Assembly (NCBI GenBank): GCA_014360395.1
Contig: JACIXM010000370.1
Coordinates: 1 to 5,572 of the forward strand
From: Actinotalea sp.
GTDB taxonomy: Bacteria; Actinomycetota; Actinomycetes; Actinomycetales; Cellulomonadaceae
Reading direction: 5' to 3'
Length of the DNA stretch: 5,572 nucleotides
This document shows, piece after piece, positions 1 through 5,572 of the stretch. A program made the position numbers and the translations under genes. How positions within the stretch are numbered: position 1 is the first letter of the stretch; every line of letters starts with the position of its first letter. Below the pieces are notes generated by a model that saw only the letters and a list, made by a program, of their open reading frames with translations, was not told where the DNA came from and did not search any database.

Positions 1-30
1 GCGACGTGCTCGGACGCGGGGGCCTTTCTC
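1..30 (+). terminator. Possible 3' half of a terminator or attenuator at the window edge
   Basis: A CGC plus five G plus CC block (15-24) is followed by TTTCTC (25-30), the form of the descending arm and pyrimidine tail of an intrinsic terminator. GCG at 1-3 can pair with CGC at 15-17. The remaining ascending arm, expected to read GGCCCCC, would lie just outside the window. It could end the upstream gene or act as an attenuator in the infC leader; infC operons in Bacillus are controlled by L20-dependent leader attenuation. Only half the structure is visible, so this is inference. Confidence 0.35.
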
Positions 31-54
31 GTGGACGGCGGTCGTCCCGTCGAG
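28..54 (+). promoter_or_regulatory. Leader hairpin just before the infC ribosome binding site
   Basis: GGACG (33-37) pairs perfectly with CGTCC (43-47) around a GCGGT loop, and CTCG (28-31) pairs with CGAG (51-54) below a small internal loop. The stem ends four bases before the GAGGAG ribosome binding site. If infC starts at the ATC codon, this hairpin is untranslated leader and could affect ribosome access. If infC starts at GTG 31, most of it is coding. Short stems are common in DNA this GC-rich, so regulation is not shown. Confidence 0.35.
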
Positions 55-57
55 TTC

Positions 58-63
58 GAGGAG
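58..63 (+). promoter_or_regulatory. Shine-Dalgarno site that sets the infC start
   Basis: GAGGAG lies six bases upstream of the in-frame ATC at 70, which is ideal spacing. The alternative in-frame GTG at 31 has only a G run (18-22) upstream, and that run is better explained as a terminator arm. This site is the main reason for choosing the ATC start. Confidence 0.65.
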
Positions 64-69
64 CAGCAC

Positions 70-696
70 ATCAGCGAGCCGCGCATCAACGATCGGATCC
101 GCGTGTCCGAGGTCCGCCTGGTCGGTCCGAACGGCGAGCAGGTCGGCATCGTCCGGGTGGAGGATGCCCTGCGGCTGGCGCAGGAGGCCGATCTCGACCT
201 GGTCGAGGTCGCCCCGGACGCCAGGCCGCCGGTCTGCAAGCTCATGGACTACGGCAAGTTCAAGTACGAGGCCGACATGAAGGCGCGTGAGGCCCGGCGG
301 AACCAGGCCAACACCGTCCTGAAGGAGATCCGCTTCCGCCTGAAGATCGACCCGCACGACTACGGCACCAAGAAGGGTCACGTCGAGCGGTTCCTCAAGG
401 CGGGCGACAAGGTCAAGGTCATGATCATGTTCCGCGGTCGTGAGCAGTCCCGGCCCGAGATGGGCGTCCGGCTGCTGCAGCGGCTGGCCGACGACGTCGC
501 GGAGCTGGCCACGATCGAGAGCATGCCGAAGCAGGACGGGCGCAACATGATCATGGTGCTCGCTCCGGTGAAGAAGAAGGCCGAGGCGAAGAGCGAGAAG
601 CGCCGCGCCCAGGCCGAGGCCGAGGCGGCCAAGGAGGCGGCGCGGGCGGCGGAGGCCGACGGCGCCACGGCGACCCCCGACGCCGGCCAGGCCTGA
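70..696 (+). CDS. infC: Translation initiation factor IF-3, probable ATC start
   Basis: IF-3 binds the 30S subunit, keeps it apart from 50S and checks start-codon and initiator-tRNA pairing. From the ATC start the protein is 208 residues. The N-terminal domain spans about 5-75 (RINDRIRV, then [11 protein letters not shown]), a basic helical linker lies around 70-85, and the C-terminal domain spans about 85-167 with the signature [10 protein letters not shown] at 121-130. Residues 168-208 form an Ala/Glu/Lys-rich tail, absent from the 180-residue E. coli protein but usual in actinobacteria. Homology starts at ISEPRIN, exactly at the ATC, and a Shine-Dalgarno sits six bases before it. AUU or AUC starts are known for infC and allow IF-3 to limit its own synthesis. 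A GTG at 31 would add 13 residues that look unconserved. It heads the infC-rpmI-rplT cluster. Identity is certain; the start is probable. Confidence 0.97.
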   Translation: MSEPRINDRIRVSEVRLVGPNGEQVGIVRVEDALRLAQEADLDLVEVAPDARPPVCKLMDYGKFKYEADMKAREARRNQANTVLKEIRFRLKIDPHDYGTKKGHVERFLKAGDKVKVMIMFRGREQSRPEMGVRLLQRLADDVAELATIESMPKQDGRNMIMVLAPVKKKAEAKSEKRRAQAEAEAAKEAARAAEADGATATPDAGQA

Positions 697-719
697 GGCC
701 ACCCGAACCACCCGTCCAG

Positions 720-741
720 GTGCGGGCCCACCGGCCCGCAC
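720..741 (+). promoter_or_regulatory. Perfect 9-bp hairpin between infC and rpmI
   Basis: Bases 720-728 (GTGCGGGCC) pair without mismatch to 733-741 (GGCCCGCAC) around a CACC tetraloop. It starts 24 bases after the infC stop and ends 41 bases before rpmI. No T tract follows, so it is not a classical terminator. It could be an RNA processing or stability element, a weak attenuator, or part of an L20 feedback site, since in E. coli L20 represses rpmI-rplT through RNA structure upstream of rpmI. The pairing is seen; any role is inferred. Confidence 0.5.
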
Positions 742-782
742 GTGAACCAGCCCCCCGGGCGTACCAGGAAGAGAGCACACCA

Positions 783-977
783 GTGCCGAAGAACAAGACG
801 CACAGTGGTGCGAAGAAGCGTTTCCGGCTCACCGGGACCGGCAAGGTCATGCGGGAGCAGGCCGGCGCCCGCCACCTGTTCGAGCACAAGTCGAGCCGCG
901 TGACCCGCCGCCTCGCGTCGGACCAGGTCGTCTCCCCGGCCGACGCCCCGAAGATCAAGAAGCTGCTCGGCAAGTGA
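783..977 (+). CDS. rpmI: 50S ribosomal protein L35
   Basis: L35 is a small basic protein of the large ribosomal subunit that lies against 23S rRNA. The 64-residue product has the normal family length and opens with the diagnostic [13 protein letters not shown], followed by [17 protein letters not shown] and a Lys/Arg-rich C-terminus ending KIKKLLGK. The start is GTG at 783, since the conserved N-terminus begins directly after it; a purine-rich AGGAAGAGAG (766-775) serves as ribosome binding site. A longer in-frame reading starts at 720 but would run through the intergenic hairpin and has no homology. It lies 86 bases after infC and 58 before rplT, so cotranscription is likely, with L20 the probable feedback regulator by family analogy. 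Confidence 0.97.
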   Translation: MPKNKTHSGAKKRFRLTGTGKVMREQAGARHLFEHKSSRVTRRLASDQVVSPADAPKIKKLLGK

Positions 978-1013
978 GCCCGTGGGTGCCCAGCACCCCG
1001 CTCACCTGTGAGC
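974..1013 (+). promoter_or_regulatory. Overlapping inverted repeats between rpmI and rplT
   Basis: GTGAGCCC occurs twice, at 974-981 (spanning the rpmI stop) and at 1008-1015. GCTCAC at 1000-1005 can pair with either copy. Pairing upstream encloses a second hairpin, GGGTGC (984-989) with GCACCC (993-998) around a CCA loop. Pairing downstream gives a compact hairpin closed over two to four bases, ending 10 bases before the rplT Shine-Dalgarno. The geometry permits two exclusive folds. It may be a switch, a coupling element or coincidence in GC-rich sequence. Confidence 0.35.
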
Positions 1014-1035
1014 CCCGACACGCAAGGAGCATCAC

Positions 1036-1419
1036 GTGGCACGCGTGAAGCGGGCGGTCAACGCCCAGAAGAAGCGCCGGTCGACCCTCGAGAAGGCCTC
1101 CGGCTACCGCGGCCAGCGGTCCCGCCTGTACCGCAAGGCGAAGGAGCAGGTCACCCACTCCCTCGTCTACGCCTACCGTGACCGCAAGGCGCGCAAGGCG
1201 GACTTCCGCAAGCTCTGGATCCAGCGCATCAACGCTGCCGTCCGCGCCGAGGGCATGACGTACAACCGCTTCATCCAGGGCCTCAAGGCCGCGGGTGTCG
1301 AGGTGGACCGTCGCGTCCTCGCCGAGCTGGCCGTCCACGACACGGCGGCATTCGCGGCGCTCGTCCAGGTCGCCAAGGACGCGCTGCCGGCGGACGTCAA
1401 CGCCCCGTCGGCGGCCTGA
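1036..1419 (+). CDS. rplT: 50S ribosomal protein L20
   Basis: L20 binds 23S rRNA early in 50S assembly and in several bacteria also represses its own operon. The 127-residue product has the family's long basic N-terminal helix region ([26 protein letters not shown] begins it) and the globular C-terminal domain with [10 protein letters not shown] around residues 61-70 and [24 protein letters not shown] at about 76-99. E. coli L20 is 118 residues; the extra length is a short tail ending in NAPSAA. GTG at 1036 has a strong AAGGAG (1024-1029) six bases upstream, and the conserved ARVKR follows it at once. It is the third gene of the IF-3/L35/L20 cluster. The methyltransferase start follows 34 bases after its stop. 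Confidence 0.98.
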   Translation: MARVKRAVNAQKKRRSTLEKASGYRGQRSRLYRKAKEQVTHSLVYAYRDRKARKADFRKLWIQRINAAVRAEGMTYNRFIQGLKAAGVEVDRRVLAELAVHDTAAFAALVQVAKDALPADVNAPSAA

Positions 1420-1453
1420 GCTGCCCGACGACGCACGACCGGACGCCCGGCCG

Positions 1454-2329
1454 GTGCCCGAGCTGACCAACCCCCGCTCCGAGCGGGTGCGGTCGGTCCG
1501 GGCGCTGGCCGGGCGTTCGGCGCGTCAGCGGCACGGCCGGTACCTCGTCGAGGGCCCGCAGGGCGTGCGTGAGCTCGTCCGGGAGGCACCGGGCGACGTC
1601 GTCGACCTCTACCTGTCCCAGGCTGCGGCCCAGCGGCACGCCGACGTGCTCGCCGCCGCCCGGTCGGCCGGGGTGCCTGCGCGCACGGCCACGCCCGAGG
1701 TGCTGCGCGCGATGAGCCCCGACGCCCAGGAGGTCCTGGCCGTCGCACGGACGCGGACGAGCGACCTGGCCGACCTCCTGGCGGCCGCACCGCGACTGGT
1801 CACGGTGCTGCACCACGTCCGCGACCCCGGCAACGCCGGCACGGTCATCCGTGCCGCCGACGCCGCCGGTGCCGGCGGTGTCGTCCTCACCGAGGCGAGC
1901 GTGGAGGTGCACAACCCCAAGGTCGTGCGCTCCACGGCCGGCTCCCTCTTCCACCTGCCGGTCGCGACGGGCGCGCCCCTGCGGGTGGTCGTCGACGCCC
2001 TCCACGCGGCCGGGCTGCAGGTCCTCGCGGCCGACGGCGCCGGGGAGTGGGACCTCGACGACCTCCAGGACCTCGCCGCGGCGACGACCTCGTCCGGGTC
2101 CGGCACGGGGCACGCCGAGGACGCTCGCCGCGCGGACGAGACCCCCGACCTCACCGCACCCACGGCCTGGCTGTTCGGCAACGAGGCGTGGGGCCTGCGG
2201 CCGCAGGACCGGGACCTCGCCGACGCCGTCGTGCGCGTGCCGCTCCACGGCCGCGCGGAGTCCCTCAACCTCGCCACGGCGGCGACCGTCTGCCTCTACG
2301 CCTCCGCCCGGGCCCAGCGGAGGGCGTAG
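1454..2329 (+). CDS. SPOUT (TrmH/SpoU) family RNA 2'-O-methyltransferase
   Basis: The product probably transfers a methyl group from S-adenosylmethionine to a ribose 2'-OH in RNA, most likely 23S rRNA. From GTG 1454 it is 291 residues: an N-terminal substrate-binding domain at about 24-95 (RYLVEGPQGVREL at 29-41), then the knotted SPOUT domain at about 115-288. Motif 1 has N127, G129 and R133 in DPGNAGTVIRAADAAG, motif 2 is LFGNEAWGL (240-248), and motif 3 is VPLHGRAESLNL (262-273), so the expected catalytic Arg and the cofactor-loop residues are present. Residues about 204-234 form a Ser/Gly/Asp-rich insertion between motifs 1 and 2. The start was chosen because TNPRSERV homology follows it; the Shine-Dalgarno is weak, and translation may depend on rplT upstream. 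In Bacillus, the related YsgA (RlmP, methylating G2553 of the A-loop) lies next to pheST. Exact target here is unproven, so no symbol is given. Confidence 0.92.
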   Translation: MPELTNPRSERVRSVRALAGRSARQRHGRYLVEGPQGVRELVREAPGDVVDLYLSQAAAQRHADVLAAARSAGVPARTATPEVLRAMSPDAQEVLAVARTRTSDLADLLAAAPRLVTVLHHVRDPGNAGTVIRAADAAGAGGVVLTEASVEVHNPKVVRSTAGSLFHLPVATGAPLRVVVDALHAAGLQVLAADGAGEWDLDDLQDLAAATTSSGSGTGHAEDARRADETPDLTAPTAWLFGNEAWGLRPQDRDLADAVVRVPLHGRAESLNLATAATVCLYASARAQRRA

Positions 2330-2330
2330 A

Positions 2331-2353
2331 CCGCGGGACGCCCGGTCCCGCGG
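2331..2353 (+). terminator. Perfect 9-bp intergenic hairpin, terminator-like
   Basis: CCGCGGGAC (2331-2339) pairs completely with GTCCCGCGG (2345-2353) around GCCCG. It begins one base after the methyltransferase stop and ends 12 bases before the thpR GTG. No T tract follows, so it may be a U-less actinobacterial terminator, a 3'-end stabiliser, or an intercistronic element that lowers thpR expression. The pairing is seen directly and is unusually strong; its function is not established. Confidence 0.5.
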
Positions 2354-2359
2354 CATGCT
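2354..2359 (+). promoter_or_regulatory. Possible -10 box for a leaderless thpR transcript
   Basis: CATGCT lies six bases before the GTG at 2366, where a -10 hexamer would sit if transcription began at the start codon. thpR has no well-spaced Shine-Dalgarno: the GGGG at 2360-2363 is too close to 2366. Leaderless mRNAs are common in actinobacteria. The hexamer is a partial match to TANNNT, and no TTGACA-like -35 is evident. Confidence 0.25.
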
Positions 2360-2365
2360 GGGGCG

Positions 2366-3064
2366 GTGCGCGTGTTCGCCTCGATCCGTCCTCCCGACGC
2401 CGTGCTGCACCACCTCGCCGGCGCGCTGGAGGCGGTGCGCCTGGGGACGGCCGGGTCCATCGACGGTGCTCCGTCGCCGGTGCGCTGGTCGCCGGTGGAG
2501 AACTGGCACATCACGCTGGCGTTCTACGGCGAGTCCCCGGACGGTGCCCTGCACGAGCTCGAGGACGGCCTGGGCGCCGTGGCCGCGGCGCAGCCGCCGT
2601 TCGACCTGCGGCTGCGCGGGGCGGGGGTGTTCGCGCACCGGACGCTCTGGGTGGGGCTCGGCCTGGACGCGGACGCCGCCGTGCGCCTGTGCGTGGGGGC
2701 GCAGGAGGTCGGCGCGGCCGTGCTCGGCCGGGCCGAGGACCGGGAGCGCGCGCGCCCGCACCTGACCGTCGGTCGTGTGGCCCAGGAGGTGCGCGCGGAC
2801 AGGACACGCCGTCGTCGAGCGGGTCGCGGTACCGCCGGGACGGACGGACCAGGCCGCCCGGGACGCGGCGGGACCGACCCCCTGGCGGGAGCCGTGCGCG
2901 CCCTCGGCGTGTACGAGGGGCCGGCGTGGCACGTCGAGGAGGTCCTCCTCGTGCGGTCCGAGCTGGGCCGAGGACGGGGCGGCTCCGCGCTGCACACCGA
3001 CCTCGCCCGGCTGCCCCTGGCACGGCCGGACCGGCGCGGCGCTGTGCCATCATGGCCGTCATGA
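2366..3064 (+). CDS. thpR: RNA 2',3'-cyclic phosphodiesterase / 2'-5' RNA ligase family (2H)
   Basis: Members of this 2H phosphoesterase family hydrolyse 2',3'-cyclic phosphate RNA ends and can join RNA through 2'-5' linkages in vitro; the cellular role is unclear. The 232-residue product opens MRVFASIRPP, the usual family N-terminus, and has both catalytic HxTx motifs: HITL at 48-51 and HLTV at 132-135. The C-terminal strand EEVLLVRSEL (191-200) is also typical. It is about 50 residues longer than usual. Much of the excess is residues 145-170, rich in Arg and Gly, whose codons break the strong third-position G/C bias of the rest; the +1 frame shows normal bias there. Both frame and catalytic motifs are otherwise intact, so activity is plausible. 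GTG 2366 was chosen from the family N-terminus, though GTG 2372 is possible. It sits between the methyltransferase and pheS. Confidence 0.88.
   Translation: MRVFASIRPPDAVLHHLAGALEAVRLGTAGSIDGAPSPVRWSPVENWHITLAFYGESPDGALHELEDGLGAVAAAQPPFDLRLRGAGVFAHRTLWVGLGLDADAAVRLCVGAQEVGAAVLGRAEDRERARPHLTVGRVAQEVRADRTRRRRAGRGTAGTDGPGRPGRGGTDPLAGAVRALGVYEGPAWHVEEVLLVRSELGRGRGGSALHTDLARLPLARPDRRGAVPSWPS
3048..3053 (+). promoter_or_regulatory. Possible -10 box at the end of thpR
   Basis: CATCAT, preceded by TGTGC, lies seven bases before the ATG at 3061, the same arrangement as before thpR and compatible with a leaderless start. No clear -35 is visible and the site lies inside thpR coding sequence. Weak support only. 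Confidence 0.15.
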
Positions 3065-3171
3065 CCCGGCGACCCGCACCTCACGCGGCGCACGACGCCG
3101 TCTCGGGCCGGCCGGCGGCGCGGGTCGACGGCCGCCGATTTACCGGGCCCGCCCAGGGCCTGCCCCGCTGA
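3061..3171 (+). CDS. Doubtful 36-codon ORF overlapping the thpR stop
   Basis: This ORF overlaps the thpR stop as ATGA, a layout that often allows translational coupling, and a -10-like hexamer lies seven bases upstream. It encodes a basic Arg/Ala/Pro-rich peptide (MTRRPAPHAAHDAV at the start) with no domain, membrane segment or signal that I recognise. Third positions are G or C in 31 of 36 codons, which in this DNA does not separate coding from non-coding. A hairpin lies inside it. It has a single Phe codon, so it is not a classical pheST attenuator leader peptide. It may well be untranslated intergenic DNA. Confidence 0.15.
   Translation: MTRRPAPHAAHDAVSGRPAARVDGRRFTGPAQGLPR
3113..3137 (+). 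terminator. Hairpin followed by ATTTA, possible weak terminator
   Basis: CGGCGGC (3113-3119) pairs with GCCGCCG (3131-3137) over an 11-base loop that can add two more pairs. ATTTA follows at 3138-3142, the only A/T-rich spot in this gap. Neighbouring GGCCGGCGG (3110-3118) can pair instead with CCGCCGGCC (3176-3184), so alternative folds exist. It may end transcription of the thpR unit together with the downstream hairpin. Confidence 0.35.
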
Positions 3172-3185
3172 CGGCCCGCCGGCCG

Positions 3186-3216
3186 CGCCACGCCCGTGGG
3201 GGCGGGGCGGTCTCAT
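3186..3216 (+). terminator. Terminator-like hairpin before pheS
   Basis: CGCC (3186-3189) pairs with GGCG (3206-3209), and CGCCC (3191-3195) pairs with GGGCG (3200-3204), around a GTGG tetraloop with one A-G mismatch. GTCTCAT follows at 3210-3216 as a weak pyrimidine tail. Its place between thpR and the pheS promoter-like box fits the end of the upstream unit. Efficiency cannot be judged from sequence. Confidence 0.5.
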
Positions 3217-3253
3217 CCAGCGCGGACCACCGGGCCCCTCGGGCGGGCGCCAC

Positions 3254-3259
3254 TAGACT
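3254..3259 (+). promoter_or_regulatory. Probable pheST promoter -10 box
   Basis: TAGACT fits the TANNNT consensus for the main sigma factor and is the best -10 candidate in the gap. A start near 3265-3267 would give a leader of about 40 bases before the pheS ATG. No good TTGACA-like -35 is present at 16-19 bases spacing, which is common in actinobacterial promoters. There is no T-box signature, and no Phe-rich leader peptide, between it and pheS. Confidence 0.5.
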
Positions 3260-3262
3260 CGC

Positions 3263-3272
3263 CAGCCGGCTG
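3263..3272. promoter_or_regulatory. 10-bp palindrome at the likely pheST transcription start
   Basis: CAGCCGGCTG is a perfect palindrome starting four bases after the -10 box, so it overlaps the expected start site. That is a natural operator position, but the sequence is short and GC-rich and I know of no regulator that binds it. Confidence 0.25.
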
Positions 3273-3275
3273 TAG

Positions 3276-4399
<1,124 letters not shown>

Positions 4400-4400
<1 letters not shown>

Positions 4401-5572
4401 TGCCGCGCATCCCGCTGACCTGGCTCGCCGAGCACGTCGAGCTCCCGACCGGCACGACGGCCGAGCAGCTCGCCGCCGACCTCGTCCGCGTCGGTCTGGA
4501 GGAGGAGGCCGTCCACGGGGCGGCCGTCACCGGTCCGCTCGTCGTCGGCCGCGTGGTCGAGCGCACGCCCGAGCCGCAGAAGAACGGCAAGACGATCAAC
4601 TGGTGCCGCGTGGACGTCGGCCCGCACAACGAGGTCGCCGAGGACGGCACGCTGCGCCCGCGCGGCATCGTGTGCGGGGCGCACAACTTCGAGGCGGGGG
4701 ACCTCGTCGTCGTCGCGTTGCCCGGGGCCGTCCTGCCCGGGCCGTTCCCCATCTCCTCCCGCAGGACCTACGGCCACGTCTCCGACGGCATGATCTGCTC
4801 CGCGAAGGAGCTGGACCTCGGTGAGGACCACGACGGGATCATCGTGCTGTCCCCGGACGACGTGGACGCCGCGCCGGGCGACGACGCCAAGGAGCTGCTG
4901 GGCCTCGGCGAGGAGGTCCTGGAGATCAACGTCACCCCGGACCGGGGCTACTGCTTCTCGATGCGCGGGGTCGCCCGCGAGTACGGCCACTCCACCGGGG
5001 CGGCGTTCCGCGACCCCGCCGTCCTCGTCGAGGACGACGTGCGGCCGGCGGCAGGCGGCTTCCCGGTCGAGGTCGACGACCCCGCCCCGATCCAGGGGAC
5101 CCTCGGCTGCGACCGGTTCGTGGCGCGGGTCGTCCGCGGCGTGCGGGCGCACGGACCGTCGCCGGCCTGGATGCAGCGCCGTCTGACGCAGGCGGGGATG
5201 CGCCCGATCTCCCTCGCGGTCGACGTGACGAACTACGTCATGCTCGACCTGGGGCAGCCGCTGCATGCCTACGACCTCGCGCAGGTCGCAGCCCCCGTCG
5301 TCGTGCGGCGCGCCCGCGCGGGGGAGCAGCTGCGCACCCTCGACGGGACGCTGCGGGACCTGCACCCGGAGGACCTCCTCATCACCGACAGCCCGGCGGA
5401 CGTCGGTCGGGCGGGACGCGTGCTCGGCCTGGCCGGCGTCATGGGCGGCGCGGAGTCGGAGGTGGCCGAGGCGACGTCCGACCTCCTCATCGAGGCCGCC
5501 CACTTCGACCCGGTCTCGGTCGCCCGCACGGCCCGCCGGCACCGCATCCCGAGCGAGGCCGGCAAGCGGTTC
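4400..5572 (+). CDS. pheT: Phenylalanine-tRNA ligase beta subunit, 3' end outside window
   Basis: PheT is the large partner of PheS; it binds tRNA-Phe and edits tRNA wrongly charged with tyrosine. The 391 codons seen run to the last base with no stop, about half of the usual 800 or so residues. After a short N-terminal part (IPLTWLAEHVELP, 4-16) comes the OB-fold tRNA-binding domain at about 45-155, with IVCGAHNF (90-97) and MICSAKEL (131-138). The B3/B4 editing region follows, with NVTPDRGYCFSM (177-188), VDVTNYVMLDLGQPLHAYD (274-292) and LAGVMGG (344-350). The window ends in SEAGKRF (385-391), at the entry to the B5 region. The start ATG shares its A with the pheS TGA, and the N-terminus matches the family without extension. 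No frameshift is seen. The remaining B5, catalytic-like and anticodon-binding domains should lie downstream. Confidence 0.97.

Noticed and set aside
31..69. N-terminal extension of IF-3 from GTG 31
   Set aside because: The 13 extra residues look unconserved, the upstream G run is a poor ribosome binding site, and the better Shine-Dalgarno points to ATC 70; kept only as an alternative.
1295..1453. Longer methyltransferase N-terminus read from within rplT
   Set aside because: The 53 extra codons overlap rplT out of frame and give a Ser/Arg/Pro-rich shadow sequence; homology begins at PELTNPRSERV after GTG 1454.
1397..2995. 532-codon open frame on the minus strand
   Set aside because: It mirrors the methyltransferase and thpR codon phases, has no recognisable domain and is rich in Arg/Gly/Pro; long antisense frames are expected in DNA this GC-rich.
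3061..3171. Phe-rich leader peptide attenuator for pheST, as in E. coli
   Set aside because: The only small ORF before pheS has a single Phe codon, and its position relative to the hairpins does not match attenuation.
3198..3210. G-quadruplex in GGGGGCGGGGCGG
   Set aside because: Only two runs of three or more G are present, so at best a weak two-layer form; the terminator-like stem explains the G-rich arm better.

Overview
The window is a housekeeping translation locus from a very GC-rich actinobacterium. Codon third positions are almost all G or C, GTG starts are common, and the IF-3, L20 and PheS/PheT sequences look most like Micrococcales (Cellulomonas-type) proteins. The genus is a guess from memory. 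I found no mobile element, CRISPR array, tRNA, rRNA or defence-like gene, and I do not think a new multi-gene system is present. The points of interest are regulatory and small-scale.

Layout, all genes on the + strand. Bases 1-69 look like the end of an infC leader: the 3' arm of a terminator or attenuator, a short hairpin, then a Shine-Dalgarno sequence placed for a rare ATC start. infC (70-696, IF-3), rpmI (783-977, L35) and rplT (1036-1419, L20) follow in the classical order, with inverted repeats in both gaps. Next come a SPOUT-class RNA 2'-O-methyltransferase (1454-2329) and, after a perfect 9-bp hairpin, a 2H-family RNA 2',3'-cyclic phosphodiesterase/ligase, thpR (2366-3064). The thpR reading frame contains an Arg/Gly-rich segment whose base composition fits a different frame.

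The 241-base gap 3065-3305 holds a doubtful 36-codon ORF overlapping the thpR stop as ATGA, a hairpin at 3113-3137, a stronger terminator-like hairpin at 3186-3209, and a promoter-like -10 box (TAGACT, 3254-3259) next to a 10-bp palindrome. I read this gap as the boundary between two transcription units. The second unit is pheS (3306-4400) and pheT (from 4400, cut by the window end after 391 codons), which overlap by one base.

Functionally the genes supply ribosome parts and initiation (IF-3, L35, L20), probable rRNA modification (the methyltransferase, whose Bacillus relative YsgA/RlmP also lies next to pheST), RNA-end processing of uncertain role (ThpR), and phenylalanine charging of tRNA (PheS/PheT).
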